NCBI GenBank assembly: GCA_004352715.1 | Contig: SCFE01000043.1 | Coordinates: forward strand, 638,511 to 702,510 | From: Hofstenia miamia | Lineage: Eukaryota > Xenacoelomorpha > Acoela | Direction of reading: 5' to 3' | Length of the DNA: 64,000 nt | Shown here: positions 40,801 to 52,800 of the stretch, one piece after another | Numbering within the stretch: the stretch's first letter is position 1 | Layout of the letters: each line of letters starts with the position of its first letter | Notes under the pieces: model-generated | What the model saw: only the letters and a program-made list of their open reading frames with translations | The model's database searches: none | Told to the model about the DNA's origin: nothing | Position numbers and translations under genes: made by a program

Positions 40801-43800
40801 TATTTTTACTACATGATAGAAAATATTTACACTATGCTTGAATCACACGCAAGACAATTTCCATCCGTCCGACTTGTGAATGAAATTTTCAACGTTAACT
40901 TTGTAGCCTGTACGTAGATTTCAGTCCGATTTAGAATTTATCTGACTTAGAATTGTCCGACTTAAAAATAATTGTGTGTACATATTGGAGTTTGTCTGTT
41001 CTTTATTAATATTACGATTTACGCGAAAATCCGACTTAGTCACATCCGACTTAGGCGGGGCTGCCTGTATATATAAAAAAGTATATTTATAAGAAACTAT
41101 TTTATGAATAAATGTGAAAGGATAAATACTAAATATACATTTTCAGATGAATGCAGTAATTAAAATATTTACACAATAGCATGATAATATAATAAATTTT
41201 TATTTATTTCTCGGATTAGGTAGTTTCCTGATGTAGTCTTTGCAAATTTCGATGACAATTAATAAATTCTTACATTGCATGACTTCCTAAAAAATAATTT
41301 CCAAATAACAGCTTAGGGTAATTTAATCAAAGGTAGATTTTAACAACTCTATTCATCATAAGAAAATTGAGTGCATATTACATTGATAAAAACTTTCGGA
41401 AACTACGAATGTTTTGATGAAAAACTGATTAATAATTCATGTATAAATATATGCAAAAAATTTATATAGAAACAAATATTAAAAAGTCTGAAATCGACAA
41501 TCCATAATAAATTTCTTGAGCCTTTTAAGGCCATATATATTTGGATGTATATCATCATGCAAATAATCCGAACTATCAAGTTGCACAGGTAGTAACTTTC
41601 CAAATATAAGTTTAGCGCATTCATTAATTTGCGCAATGAAGGTTTGTTTGTGCATAACAATGGGAGGTGTAGGGCACTGCCAACATAATATTTTTTAAAC
41701 AGATAGTCGTTTTTTAAGATATCATTCAACTCTTCCATTTCCTTCAGCATCAGCTCCTTGGACGCATTGAAATCACGAATGTAGTTCATTTCAAGCAGAA
41801 CAAGAATCGTCACAGGGTTAATGACTTTCAAGTGCTTGAGTTTTTGACAAAAGTGGTGGTAATTTTTCCCACCAGCTGCTTCAATAATAATGCCCTTAGA
41901 GGACTTCATTGCACGATATGTAAATGAAGCACCCGTTACAAACTGTTTGTAGATCCATGTATAAACTAATGCTTTCAAAATTTGCTCAAATTCTGTACAT
42001 TTGATTATATGTGTGGGCTCTTTGGATAACTCTACAAATTAATTTATGATTAGGACACGCACATTTTAAACCTGACAGAAATAATCACCTTTGAAGGTTT
42101 TGTGTAATTTTTGTAGTAAATCGTTTTTGTTTTTGCCAAAAGGTGATTTCGAATAATCTTTAAAGACATTACTGAAAACTTAAGAAATGTAAAAAATTTT
42201 TCTATGTAATATGAAAAATATCCTCATACTAAACATAGGTTTAAGGAGATTTTCAAAATTAAAAATGCAACAATCAATTCTTTATATAAATAATATTTTT
42301 TAAACATATCAAAACGTACAATAATGTTCAAGACAGAATTGGTAATTTCAATTATTACAAAAGTAAAACATTTTTCTTAAAAAAAATTTTTGTTTTTGTT
42401 CACAAGTCTAAAAATTTGTTATGCCTCATTAATATGAATAAGAAACAGTCACTTTTGTTGGAAAAGAATAGGAATTTTAAATATCTTGTTTCAAACATGG
42501 CAAACAAAATCAATTTTTTCCAATTGAGTTTCAAGTAATTTAACATAAAATATTCTGCTTTGAAAATTTACTTGAATTTATTAATATAAATATGCAAAAA
42601 GAGTAATGTCTAAATATTAAATATAAAAAAGAACAAAACAATGAATCAACGTGTTTTCTAAAAAAACTACAACTATCAAATATGATTGCAAAAAATCATT
42701 ACTTTGAGTTCCACCGGAGATTTCCTGACAAACAACGACTAAAGTAGACATATATTTTGAGGGGATTCCTGCGCAATAGAAAACCTCTGAGTACAAAAGG
42801 TTTTCTAACATCCTTTTGAGTACGAAAGGATTTATAAAAGTAGGATATTAAAAAAATTCAAGTGACAGTACTGCAATTCTCGTAATCAGATAGAAGCCTT
42901 AAAAGCCTAGGTTTGCTTCTAATCGATGTACTTACCCCATGCTTATCCTTCAAAATAGTTTTAATTTGGCATCTGTCTAAAAATACTATATTTGGACGAT
43001 TTTATATTATACATTATAGCGTTCTTCTTTTCCTTTCTCTTCTATTTGATATATTATAGCTAGATAAAGATAAATAAAGATGAAGACGTGGAGGTTGTCG
43101 AATTTCATGCACATGTTACGAATAGGGCCATAAACCAATTGAAAGATTTTTTGGTGCAAATGTTGGTAGCCACGAGCTGAACCTTCTTGTTGAATTGGAA
43201 AATGGAGTTCAGAAATGTCTCAAGACTAAACAATTGTCAATTACAGACTTTCTTCCTTCATAAAAAGCTTTTTTATTGATGTTGAACATGTAAAATACAG
43301 CTTTTAAACAAACTTCGGTTTTTAACAACAACCACTTAATAACAACTTTTGCTCAATTTCCATTGAGTTGTTATTAAACGACTTTGCTTTTTCAGAAGAT
43401 TCAGCTATTGACAATTCATTATGATGTGGTTTTAGTTGAAGATTTTCATAGAATCCCAGCCAAACCCTCTCAACAATGTTCTTTTTCTCATCATTCCCGC
43501 AAACAAACATTTTAATGTCTAGATTCATAAATATTTTTTGCCTGTGACTAGCAGATAAGCTAGAAAATTTAAGTTTACCCTGATCTCTAACATCACTACT
43601 GGCAAAAATTGAGAATGATATATGGAATGAGTTTATTGCACCTTTAAAGTTTTTTATATGAACAGCAGCCTTTTTATTCAACGATTAAATTTTGTCCAAG
43701 TCATCTACATATGGAATTATCAAATTGAATAATTTTTCGGTTATCCACAAAAAATGAGTTTCATCTAGGAAGATTTTAGTGAAATTTTAATTAAAGGATC

Positions 43801-46800
43801 TGGAATTTTACCAATGCCTCCCCACTTTATCATCAACATTTCTTACAATGTGCGTTTCTGAAAAATACAGAATATCATGCGGCATATCAAAATGTTCAGC
43901 TTTGTGAACATGACAATAAATACATGAATAATTAGCTGATACAGAGTTCAAGACTAGAATTGTTAATAAAAACTTCATATCGGCAGAAAGAATAACCAGA
44001 AAAGTGAGTTTTATATTTTCGAAATGATCTTAGAATTTGCTACGATTTCATTAATTTCAAAATGTGACTCCTTAACTCCTCTTTGATTTCATCATTATGT
44101 TCTTTCGTTCGTGCAATTGCAAATGTATCTCAATTAGAAACTGAAGTGCAACTGTCATTGTCACCGATTAATGAGTAACTCAATTGTACAAAATTTGTAG
44201 TCCTAGTTAGCTTGGCAGCGTCACCACAAATTTTTAGAATATAATTCGTTTCCTTAGATGACTTTACTTTTTTGACGAATGCATTTCAATATCATTTTTC
44301 AGAGACAAGTAGCAAGAATTTCGGCCCTTTGAAAAAATCTGATATTCAAAATTCATATTGGCTCTTGTGCTTTTAGTAAGATATATGCGATCTTGGTAAT
44401 TTACTATGGATCATAGTTAGCTCATGATAGGTTTCATCACTAACGAGGAATTTATCCAGAATATACAATGTTTTCTTAATTTGTTCGAATTCTTCTTGAC
44501 ATGCCAATGAACTATGATTAAAACTGATGACAATTTTATCATCTGATCTATCAATTAAAGTCCAATTTTTAATCGATAAGCCATACCTTTCTAAAAACCA
44601 CAGGGCAGCAGAAATGCTGTTTTTTAATCTTAATTTCATTGTTGATTTTAGATCGGACCTTCCTTCAGAAAATGTGAACTTTGATTGATTTTTAAATTCG
44701 GTACTGCAATGTACACCAACGAATTGCGACATAGATTTGTTTTCTAAAATAAGGTCACAAATTTGCTTAAAGTCTTCATCCTGTAAATTTTGAAACTGGT
44801 CATTAACTGCAGTCATTTCTTTTTCTAATTGATAAATTCTCTCCCTCAACATTTCGCTGGTGTAGGTTTGATATCTAAGTTCAAGTAAACTATTACTTAG
44901 CTCAGTTTCCAAGGCATTCGAATTAATTAAGAAGTCCTCTTTCACAAACCATTGATAATTTCCAGTGGCGTACGCCTTCAGGTTTCCAAATTTGATTTTG
45001 ACTCTATAAATCAAAAATTACCAACGAATTGCGACATAGATTTGTTTTCTAAAATAAGGTCACAAATTTGCTTAAAGTCTTCATCCTGTAAATTTTGAAA
45101 CTGGTCATTAACTGCAGTCATTTCTTTTTCTAATTGATAAATTCTCTCCCTCAACATTTCGCTGGTGTAGGTTTGATATCTAAGTTCAAGTAAACTATTA
45201 CTTAGCTCAGTTTCCAAGGCATTCGAATTAATTAAGAAGTCCTCTTTCACAAACCATTGATAATTTCCAGTGGCGTACGCCTTCAGGTTTCCAAATTTGA
45301 TTTTGACTCTATAAATCAAAAATTTTTTCGTAAAAAATTGAAAATATAAAATCTAGAATCGTGAAATGCATTTTTTAGGATCTACTTTTTCAATATTTTC
45401 AAAATTTTTCGTGGGGCTTCGCCCCGCATTGGGTAATGACGATGATGTCCCCCTTTCTCATGTAAAAAATTATTTTCTTTCTACCCTTTAATTTTCTAAA
45501 TTGTCTGAGCTTTAGTCGTTGTATTGTCAGGAAGGAATTCTTAAGCTCCTCATTATCACTATCTAATCTAATGTGTATGGAACTGCTATTTAAATTTTCA
45601 TTTAATAATTGCACGAATTTTCTAAATTCATAATCAATCAAAAAATAATTGCAAATTTCGAAACGACCATTGTAATTGGAAATATTGAATTGGAGAAAAT
45701 TTGGATAAAAAGTTGAATCTTTATTACTAAATTTGAACTCAATGTGAGCCATTTCATTTACAACTCGTTTAGTAAAAATTGAATGAAAGCCCACAGAAAA
45801 TATACTATAAGTATGATTTAATGGTAGATGTTTGGAGTTTTTTGTCTGAAACTACCAAGTAATCCTTTGATATTCTCTTTAGTGAAACTTTAACCACCTC
45901 TGTAATATGATGTCCTTGCTGTAGGCGCTCAGACGTTATATCTAGACGTTATTACTTACAGTAATAGCGGCCTATGTAGATATATTGTCTACTTTGGGTT
46001 GGTAATTTTCTCCCCAAAGCAGTGGTAATTTTAATAAAGTAGTTTACTCTTTAACTGTAATTGATCGTTGATTATCAAATCCAAAAAGTGCTCTATAAAT
46101 AAATAACATTAAAATAGTATTTTATTAATCATTAAATTTATTTACATTGAAGTCAAATATAACAAAGAATATATTTGATTTTAATTTTTTATTTAAATTG
46201 ACAAAAATAAAGAATATTGTGCTATCCAAATTTGAATTCAGAGTATAAATTTTGTAAGAATGTAAATTTGTATGATTGCTAGAGAACCAAAATATTAACG
46301 TAAAACATGCGCGAAATTAGCCTAACACCGGGGACACCCTGTTTCAAATTATTGTGCTTGAACAGTTTTTTATTGATATCCGAGTTCAATCACTTCAAAA
46401 TACGAAATTTGTATTCTCTTAAAATATTTAGAGTTTTAGATATATATTTTAAAGATTATCTAGTAAGGGCCCGGCCCAATGGGCCCTTAGAGACGCATTG
46501 CCCTATATATATATATATATATATAGAATGTTCTATGTAATAATAGTTTATACTAAGGCTTCGCATTGTAATACTCATGTTGTTAGAAATGTGTATAAGA
46601 GACAGATTCAACACAATAACCCAAAAGAAAACATGATGTTTATTTAAATATCAATCAGAACATTTCTCTATTCAAGCAGTGCCGGAAACAGAATATATTT
46701 GAGTGAGACTCATATCTGGGATAATGATCTTTTCGCATTTTCTTATCCCACGGATTCCTTGTACAAATTCTTAAATAATAATACGGCAGCCATTTGTTTT

Positions 46801-49800
46801 TTCTTTGACAGAAATTAAAAAATTTACAGGAATAGTTAATGAAAGACTAATTTTTTCTATTAATGTACAACCAATTCATTCAAAAATCAAATGTAACTTT
46901 GCTAATTTAAGAGTGATATATTTTGAAATAAATTTTGGTCATATGCACTCAAATGGAGACCAGTATCACATCCCTATGTAAATGCCGTTTTATAGAATTT
47001 TTATATTTTAAACACTTTCCCAGATAACAATTTCGGTTGTTTCTATGTTGTTCATAGTTGTTTCATCTTTTGGTTGTTACAGCACCATTAACATCATAAT
47101 AACAACTGCTAATAACAATTTCAGCATCTACAAATTTGCTAATTTAAGATTCAAGCTGACCAACCAATTTTTTTGCTATCTATTAATGTTATTAATAATA
47201 GTATGCCTGCTCTTGTTATTATGAGCACTGTATAATGAATTCAATGGTTTGCAGGAATGTTTTCCATCTTACGGATAATAAAATTTAACAATTGAAATTT
47301 AAATGTGATTACACTCAGCTGCCATTTTCTAAATTTCTACTCCAATCTTAAAAACTTTGTAATTAATCTCAAGTTTGTTATCATTGACATGACTTCAATT
47401 GCAAATCACCAAAATTCGTATTTGATATCTTGAAATGCATGATATATCGACAGGGATGTGCGGTTTGCCGTTAACAGCATTATTAGCTGTTAATTGGTAC
47501 CAGCGCCTATTTGTTGTATGGACCAGTCGATGACGCGAAAAGGCACGTTCTACCAGATACACCAATTTTTCGAACTGTGTTACAAACCACTTTATGGACA
47601 GGAAACTTGTCAATTTGAATGTTTTCTTCAAAACAAGCAAGATCGCCCAATTCTTCTTTTTCACCAAGAAATTCTGCGTATTTTCCCGTCGGTAGAAGAG
47701 CTTTGACCCAATTGTCGAAAATCTCATGTTCGTGACTTCTTGGTAGCGGAAAAAGCTCAGATGGAAACACCTCAGTAGCGCTCACAATAACCCTGCCAAC
47801 AATATTGACAACTGCCCCAAGATGACTTCCTGTAAACTGCTTCCATCGTTTCTCATGAAGGTTCAAAAGACTCTCGCGCAAATTGTCAGACAAAACAGGG
47901 TTTTCTTCCTATGAATTTTTGATCTTCCTGAAACCTTCAACCACTTTGAAGACATGCGCCTCATCTTTCTGAAAGACTTGTACTTGTTTTGAGACTTCCT
48001 GTAGAATTATCTTAACTTGACCAAATTTCAGCTGTTCTAGATCGGAACCAACGTTAAGATTAATGGCATTGCAGATGGCGTCAAACCTGGCTAACCATCT
48101 TGTCGGCGAATATCTCGGCAAGATTTCGAGTCGTACCATTTCATCCACCACTGCCAACGACTCTTTGGCTACGTCAATTGATTTAAAAACATCGCACACC
48201 AATAGGTTTACCAAGTGAACTGAACATCTGACTGGTAGAATTGAGTTGTGGCTTTCAGAAAATTTCGTCAGAGCGCTCTGAATGTTCTTCGCATTGTTGC
48301 CCACTGCCGCAATGAAACGAACGCTCTCAAACGATTCGAAAACACTCTGAAGATGACGCGCAATCGAGTTTGCCGATTTGTCGTTTTCAACCACACTGGA
48401 CCAGTAGTACGGTTTCTGGCCGTTCCAAATCAAGAAACACAAATGATGTTGCTTGCTGATGCTATTGGTCCAACCGTCCACCAATATTGTTAAAAACTTG
48501 CCTTTCAAATCCTCCTGAATTTTCAATCTCCATTCAGCAGCAAGAGTAGTCACTCGTTCAGAAATTGATTGGCGCCTTTTGATAGCCCAAGGATAAGCCC
48601 ATTGAAAAATTGGGTCTTCCACCATGTCAAAGGGTAAAACGTGTGCAGAGCAACAGGCAGCGATAACTTGTCGTTCCAAGGCGGGTAAATTGGGAAATTT
48701 CTCTTTCGATCCAGCTGGAACCGTGTAGTCAGTAATTCGCTTGACTGGTTACGTAGAGAAGAACCATGTTTGTGAGCGTTTTCGTATTTAATCACTGCAC
48801 TGCATTCATTACACTTCATGTGCAATGGATCAGCCCTCCTTGAAATGCTTTTCGTAGCTTGCCATGTCTGCTACACACAATATCTGAAATTATTAAGCAT
48901 GTTATGCATTAAGCTGTTACTGCAATTTGATTGGCTGGTATTGGTAACAGCGTCCGCTGGTACCAGCGCTGTTAACTGCACGCTGTTTGACATCCCTGAT
49001 GATTGGTAACAATAGTTTATGTATATAATCTTTCGTATTTAGACTTGGTTGAAATGATCTTATGCTTTAGGTGATTAAGATATTTTGCATCGGTATTCTT
49101 TAAAATTTTTACATCATAACTTAGTCCACAAATTTTGAGGTGTTTTCAAATGCTCAACTATCTCAATGAACATTTTATTAGAAATATGCGGATGCGGTGA
49201 GTACGCGTTGAACTTTAAAAATTCGGGTAAAATTGTTAATTAAGATCAACTTGATGGGCTACTATTTAAGGTAAATTTTAATAACTACCATCTACGTAGC
49301 CGTGTGTACGAGCCTGCTATAGTAAAGGAGGCTCATTGATGTTGACAAAACTGTGGAATGTGGGCATTCGTTTACTAATGCCTATTGGTCAACGAGAAAC
49401 AGTNAGTAGTCCCGGTAGTAGTAGGCGCACTTGGAACAGTGAGTAAGAAACATAAGAGATACTTGGAGGAGTTGGGAGTACCAAAGTGGGGAGGAGCAGT
49501 AGCACAGAAGGCAGCATTGTTAGGTACAGAAAGAGTCCTGAGGAAAGCTCTCAGACTCCCGGGGAACTGGTGAGTTCCCCGAGCTGAGAGGGATACCAGC
49601 ATGAAGCTGTGAGATGCAAGAATAATAATAGTGTATTCTACCACAACGTGGTGTATACAAATAAAATTAATTAAATAAATTTACTCAGAGAGAAAAACTG
49701 AACAAAGCAAATTAGTGGCAGGAGGAACAGGTACAGAAAGGGAAAAGATTGCATTTATAATGAAGACCATGTTGAGATACGGGAGAAAGAAGGAAAAAGA

Positions 49801-52800
49801 GGAGCTGACTTTTGAAAATGCAAGGGTTAGACCAGAGATCAATTTTCAGATTATGCGGAAGAAATAATTGTGAGAACAAATAGCTTTATTAATGCGAGGA
49901 AGTTCAAACAGGACATAAGAGGAAGAACGAGAATAATATGTAAGATTAGAGAATTTGAGGAATTTGGAAAAATCGAAATCATAGGTGTCAAGAAGTAACT
50001 TGTTCAGAAAAGTGAGATCTAAAAACTTGAGTTACAGGGAAATTGCCAGAAGTCTAGACTTAAGGTAACCCTTGGCACCTGAAAAAATTTTTTTTATGGT
50101 TGGCTGCTTAAAAAAATCTATTGCATATAATTGCTAGACATTCTCATGTAGTTTAGAAAGTTTTGAGAAAAAATTTGCAACTTGCTTCAAAATATGAAAA
50201 AAATTCAAAATGGCTGTCGCATATTGAATAAATAGTAAAAATTAGAATCCATTTTTCTCCTGATCTATTCAAGGTAAACAGGATTTAAAAAATGTTTTAC
50301 AAAGTCCTTTGTAAGTATTACTTCATGACAGAGAGAATTTTTCCTTATATTTAAAACTAGACTAGAGAAACAAGAATGTATTTTGGTGTTTTTTTACTAA
50401 GCGAAAATAATCATTTTTTCTTAAAAAAAGAGTTGCCATTTTACTTTGACATGTAATATCATAAAAATCTCTCTGTTATGAAGTAGATAATACATTTAGC
50501 TTGCAGCATGCCAAGTTTCATATTTCTATGAGATTTAGTTTTAGAGAAAAATTAAGTCTGCTATTTGAAAATGCACTTTACGGGAAAACGCGTTTAAAAA
50601 CTTCNTTTTTCCTTATATTTAAAACTAGACTAGAGAAACAAGAATGTATTTTGGTGTTTTTTTACTAAGCGAAAATAATCATTTTTTCTTAAAAAAAGAG
50701 TTGCCATTTTACTTTGACATGTAATATCATAAAAATCTCTCTGTTATGAAGTAGATAATACATTTAGCTTGCAGCATGCCAAGTTTCATATTTCTATGAG
50801 ATTTAGTTTTAGAGAAAAATTAAGTCTGCTATTTGAAAATGCACTTTACGGGAAAACGCGTTTAAAAACTTCCAAGCAAAAAAAGTAATCTATAATGGTA
50901 AAATATTTATAATTTATTAATGAATAACATAATATATACAGTAGAAAGAATTGCTAAAATAGTCCTGCACCATATGTTGGTCCTTCATCCCTTGATTTTT
51001 TAGCCTGTTCCCTTTTAGCTGTCATGTCCCTTTCACGACGCTGATGTTTAGCTGCAGCTTTCTGTGCTTTTTCACTTTTAGCTATTCTCAGATTGTCCAT
51101 TGACTCTAGGTAGGAAGTTGTTACTTCATTTACTTCAATAGACAACTTATTCATAACATCTGTCAGCTGTAGCGCACCTGCATTGAATGCAGCCACCCCT
51201 TGAGCAGCAGCCTCAATGTGCTGTCGACCAACAAAAATTGTTTTAGGACATCTGGACCATACCACATTATGCAGTGCTTCATTTGGGTTTTGTGTTTTCC
51301 CTTTAGACAGCCTCTTCACTCATCCTCTGGTAAATAGATGTGAGACACTTTGCAACATCAGCAACAATTGTAGTGTTCATATTGAGGGCATGTGAATTAC
51401 AACATTATATCGTTTTTATTTTGAAAAAAACATGATTGCAATTCTAAAGTAGACATATTTTGCTAAGTAATCAGCAAAAAAATTTTTTTTTATAATTTTG
51501 AGGTTTAACCATGAAACCAGGTGCCGTAGGTTACCTTAAATTGCGCTGGACATCCCAAAATTGTTTATTAACAATTTTTCCCATAAATCAATCAAGGTGA
51601 GATTCATGAATATTAAAATTATATTTCTTTTATAATATTTGCAATATTGTTAGTGAAAGCTCGATTTTGAACTTTGGATTATTGCAACATTTGCAGATTA
51701 TCCATCCGAAAATATAAATTACTTTTCAAATTTTACTTAGAAAGTGTTGCCAATGCCATTCATACATAATAAGTTATTTTGGTTTGTGTTCATTTTAAAA
51801 AATTTTGAATAAAATAAGGTACTTTTGCATTGTCCACCTCCTCCCATCCAAATAATTGAAAAATGGCTAATTTATCAAAAGCATTTAAACAAAAGCCGCG
51901 TTGTTGAACCATTTATTAGCATATTAATATATATATAATAATTTATAATTCATATTGAAACTTACTGATATTAATAATATACTTGCATATTTCTTCTACA
52001 TAATATTTGGTGTATCGTTTGCGTCGGGGTTAGGACTAAAGTGCGGGTTGGCTTAGATTAGGTTCCGTGTTCACTTTTTCCCGTTTTTTCCTGTTCACTT
52101 TTTCTTGGGGGTTTGAGGCCAATATTTTTTCCTACAACTTTTAAATTCATACCAATTGAAAGCTCTACTCTTGATCTACATGAATCTGCAATAAAAAAAA
52201 TTTTTAGTACTAGCCCTCCAAAGATGGTAAGTTTTAGGTAAAAAATAATTTTTTGGGATATTTTTTTTGTTTTTTTTTGCTTTAAGCAACTGGAAATGGC
52301 TTAAAAACCATTTTGGTGAAATAAAATTTTTTTTCGATATTTCCATAATGAAATTTTTGGACTCCGCTGAGGCACCAATATTGGTCCTATGGACTTGAAA
52401 CATATACCATTCGAAAGTTCTAGTCTTAATCTACATGAATATGTAATGAAAATGGAGTGGTCACTCTTAAAGGTTTTGAGAAATAACCCTTCAAAGATGG
52501 TCAACTAACTTAAAATTTTCCAAGGGTTACCTTCTGAAAAATTTTTTGTTCAAAATTTTTTTTTGTTTTAAAATTTCTGAAAATGCCATAAATACTATAT
52601 TTTAACATAATTAATTTACAATTGATAATACAATGAATAATATTTTTTTTATATTTGATTAAATTCCAAGGCATTCGACATGTTTTTTCTAAAAGTTCAC
52701 ACAATTGTGATACAATGCTGTCCACAGTTGACTTGTTTAAGATGTTAGACTTTAAGTCACTAGTTGTTTTTATTGTTTGTATTGCTTTTATAGACCTTAG

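Larger units (their letters stand above)
32454..41067. mobile_element. pogo/Tigger-like element span containing nested TEs
   Basis: CAGGCAACCCCGCCTAAGTC at 32454 (repeated at 33028 through the assembly duplication) is matched by the inverse GACTTAGGCGGGGCTGCCTG ending at 41067. TA lies outside both ends (32452-32453 and 41068-41069). Both ends carry further TCCGACTTA words internally. CAGGC...C(C/T)CGC-type termini with TA target sites are typical of pogo/Tigger families. The 8-kb interior is mostly other insertions (LINE, hAT, mariners). The host element's own transposase was not recognised, so it may be a non-autonomous copy. Confidence 0.7.
50064..51535 (-). mobile_element. Kolobok-like DNA transposon with TTAA target duplication
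   Basis: GGTAACCCTTGGCACCTG (50064) and, inverted, GGTAACCTACGGCACCTG (to 51535) are the ends, each preceded by TTAA (50060-50063 and 51536-51539). The transposase C-terminus on the minus strand (51319-50954) shows the GKTQNPNEALHN...W.RCPKT block known from Kolobok/Mutator-like element proteins. Apparent length is 1472 bp, of which about 267 bp is the assembly duplication at N 50605. Confidence 0.78.

Noticed and set aside
48248-48493. Plus-strand ORF of 81 codons
   Set aside because: Shadow of the hAT transposase on the opposite strand; likewise 47494-47706, 36271-36573, 37012-37344 and 56793-57041.
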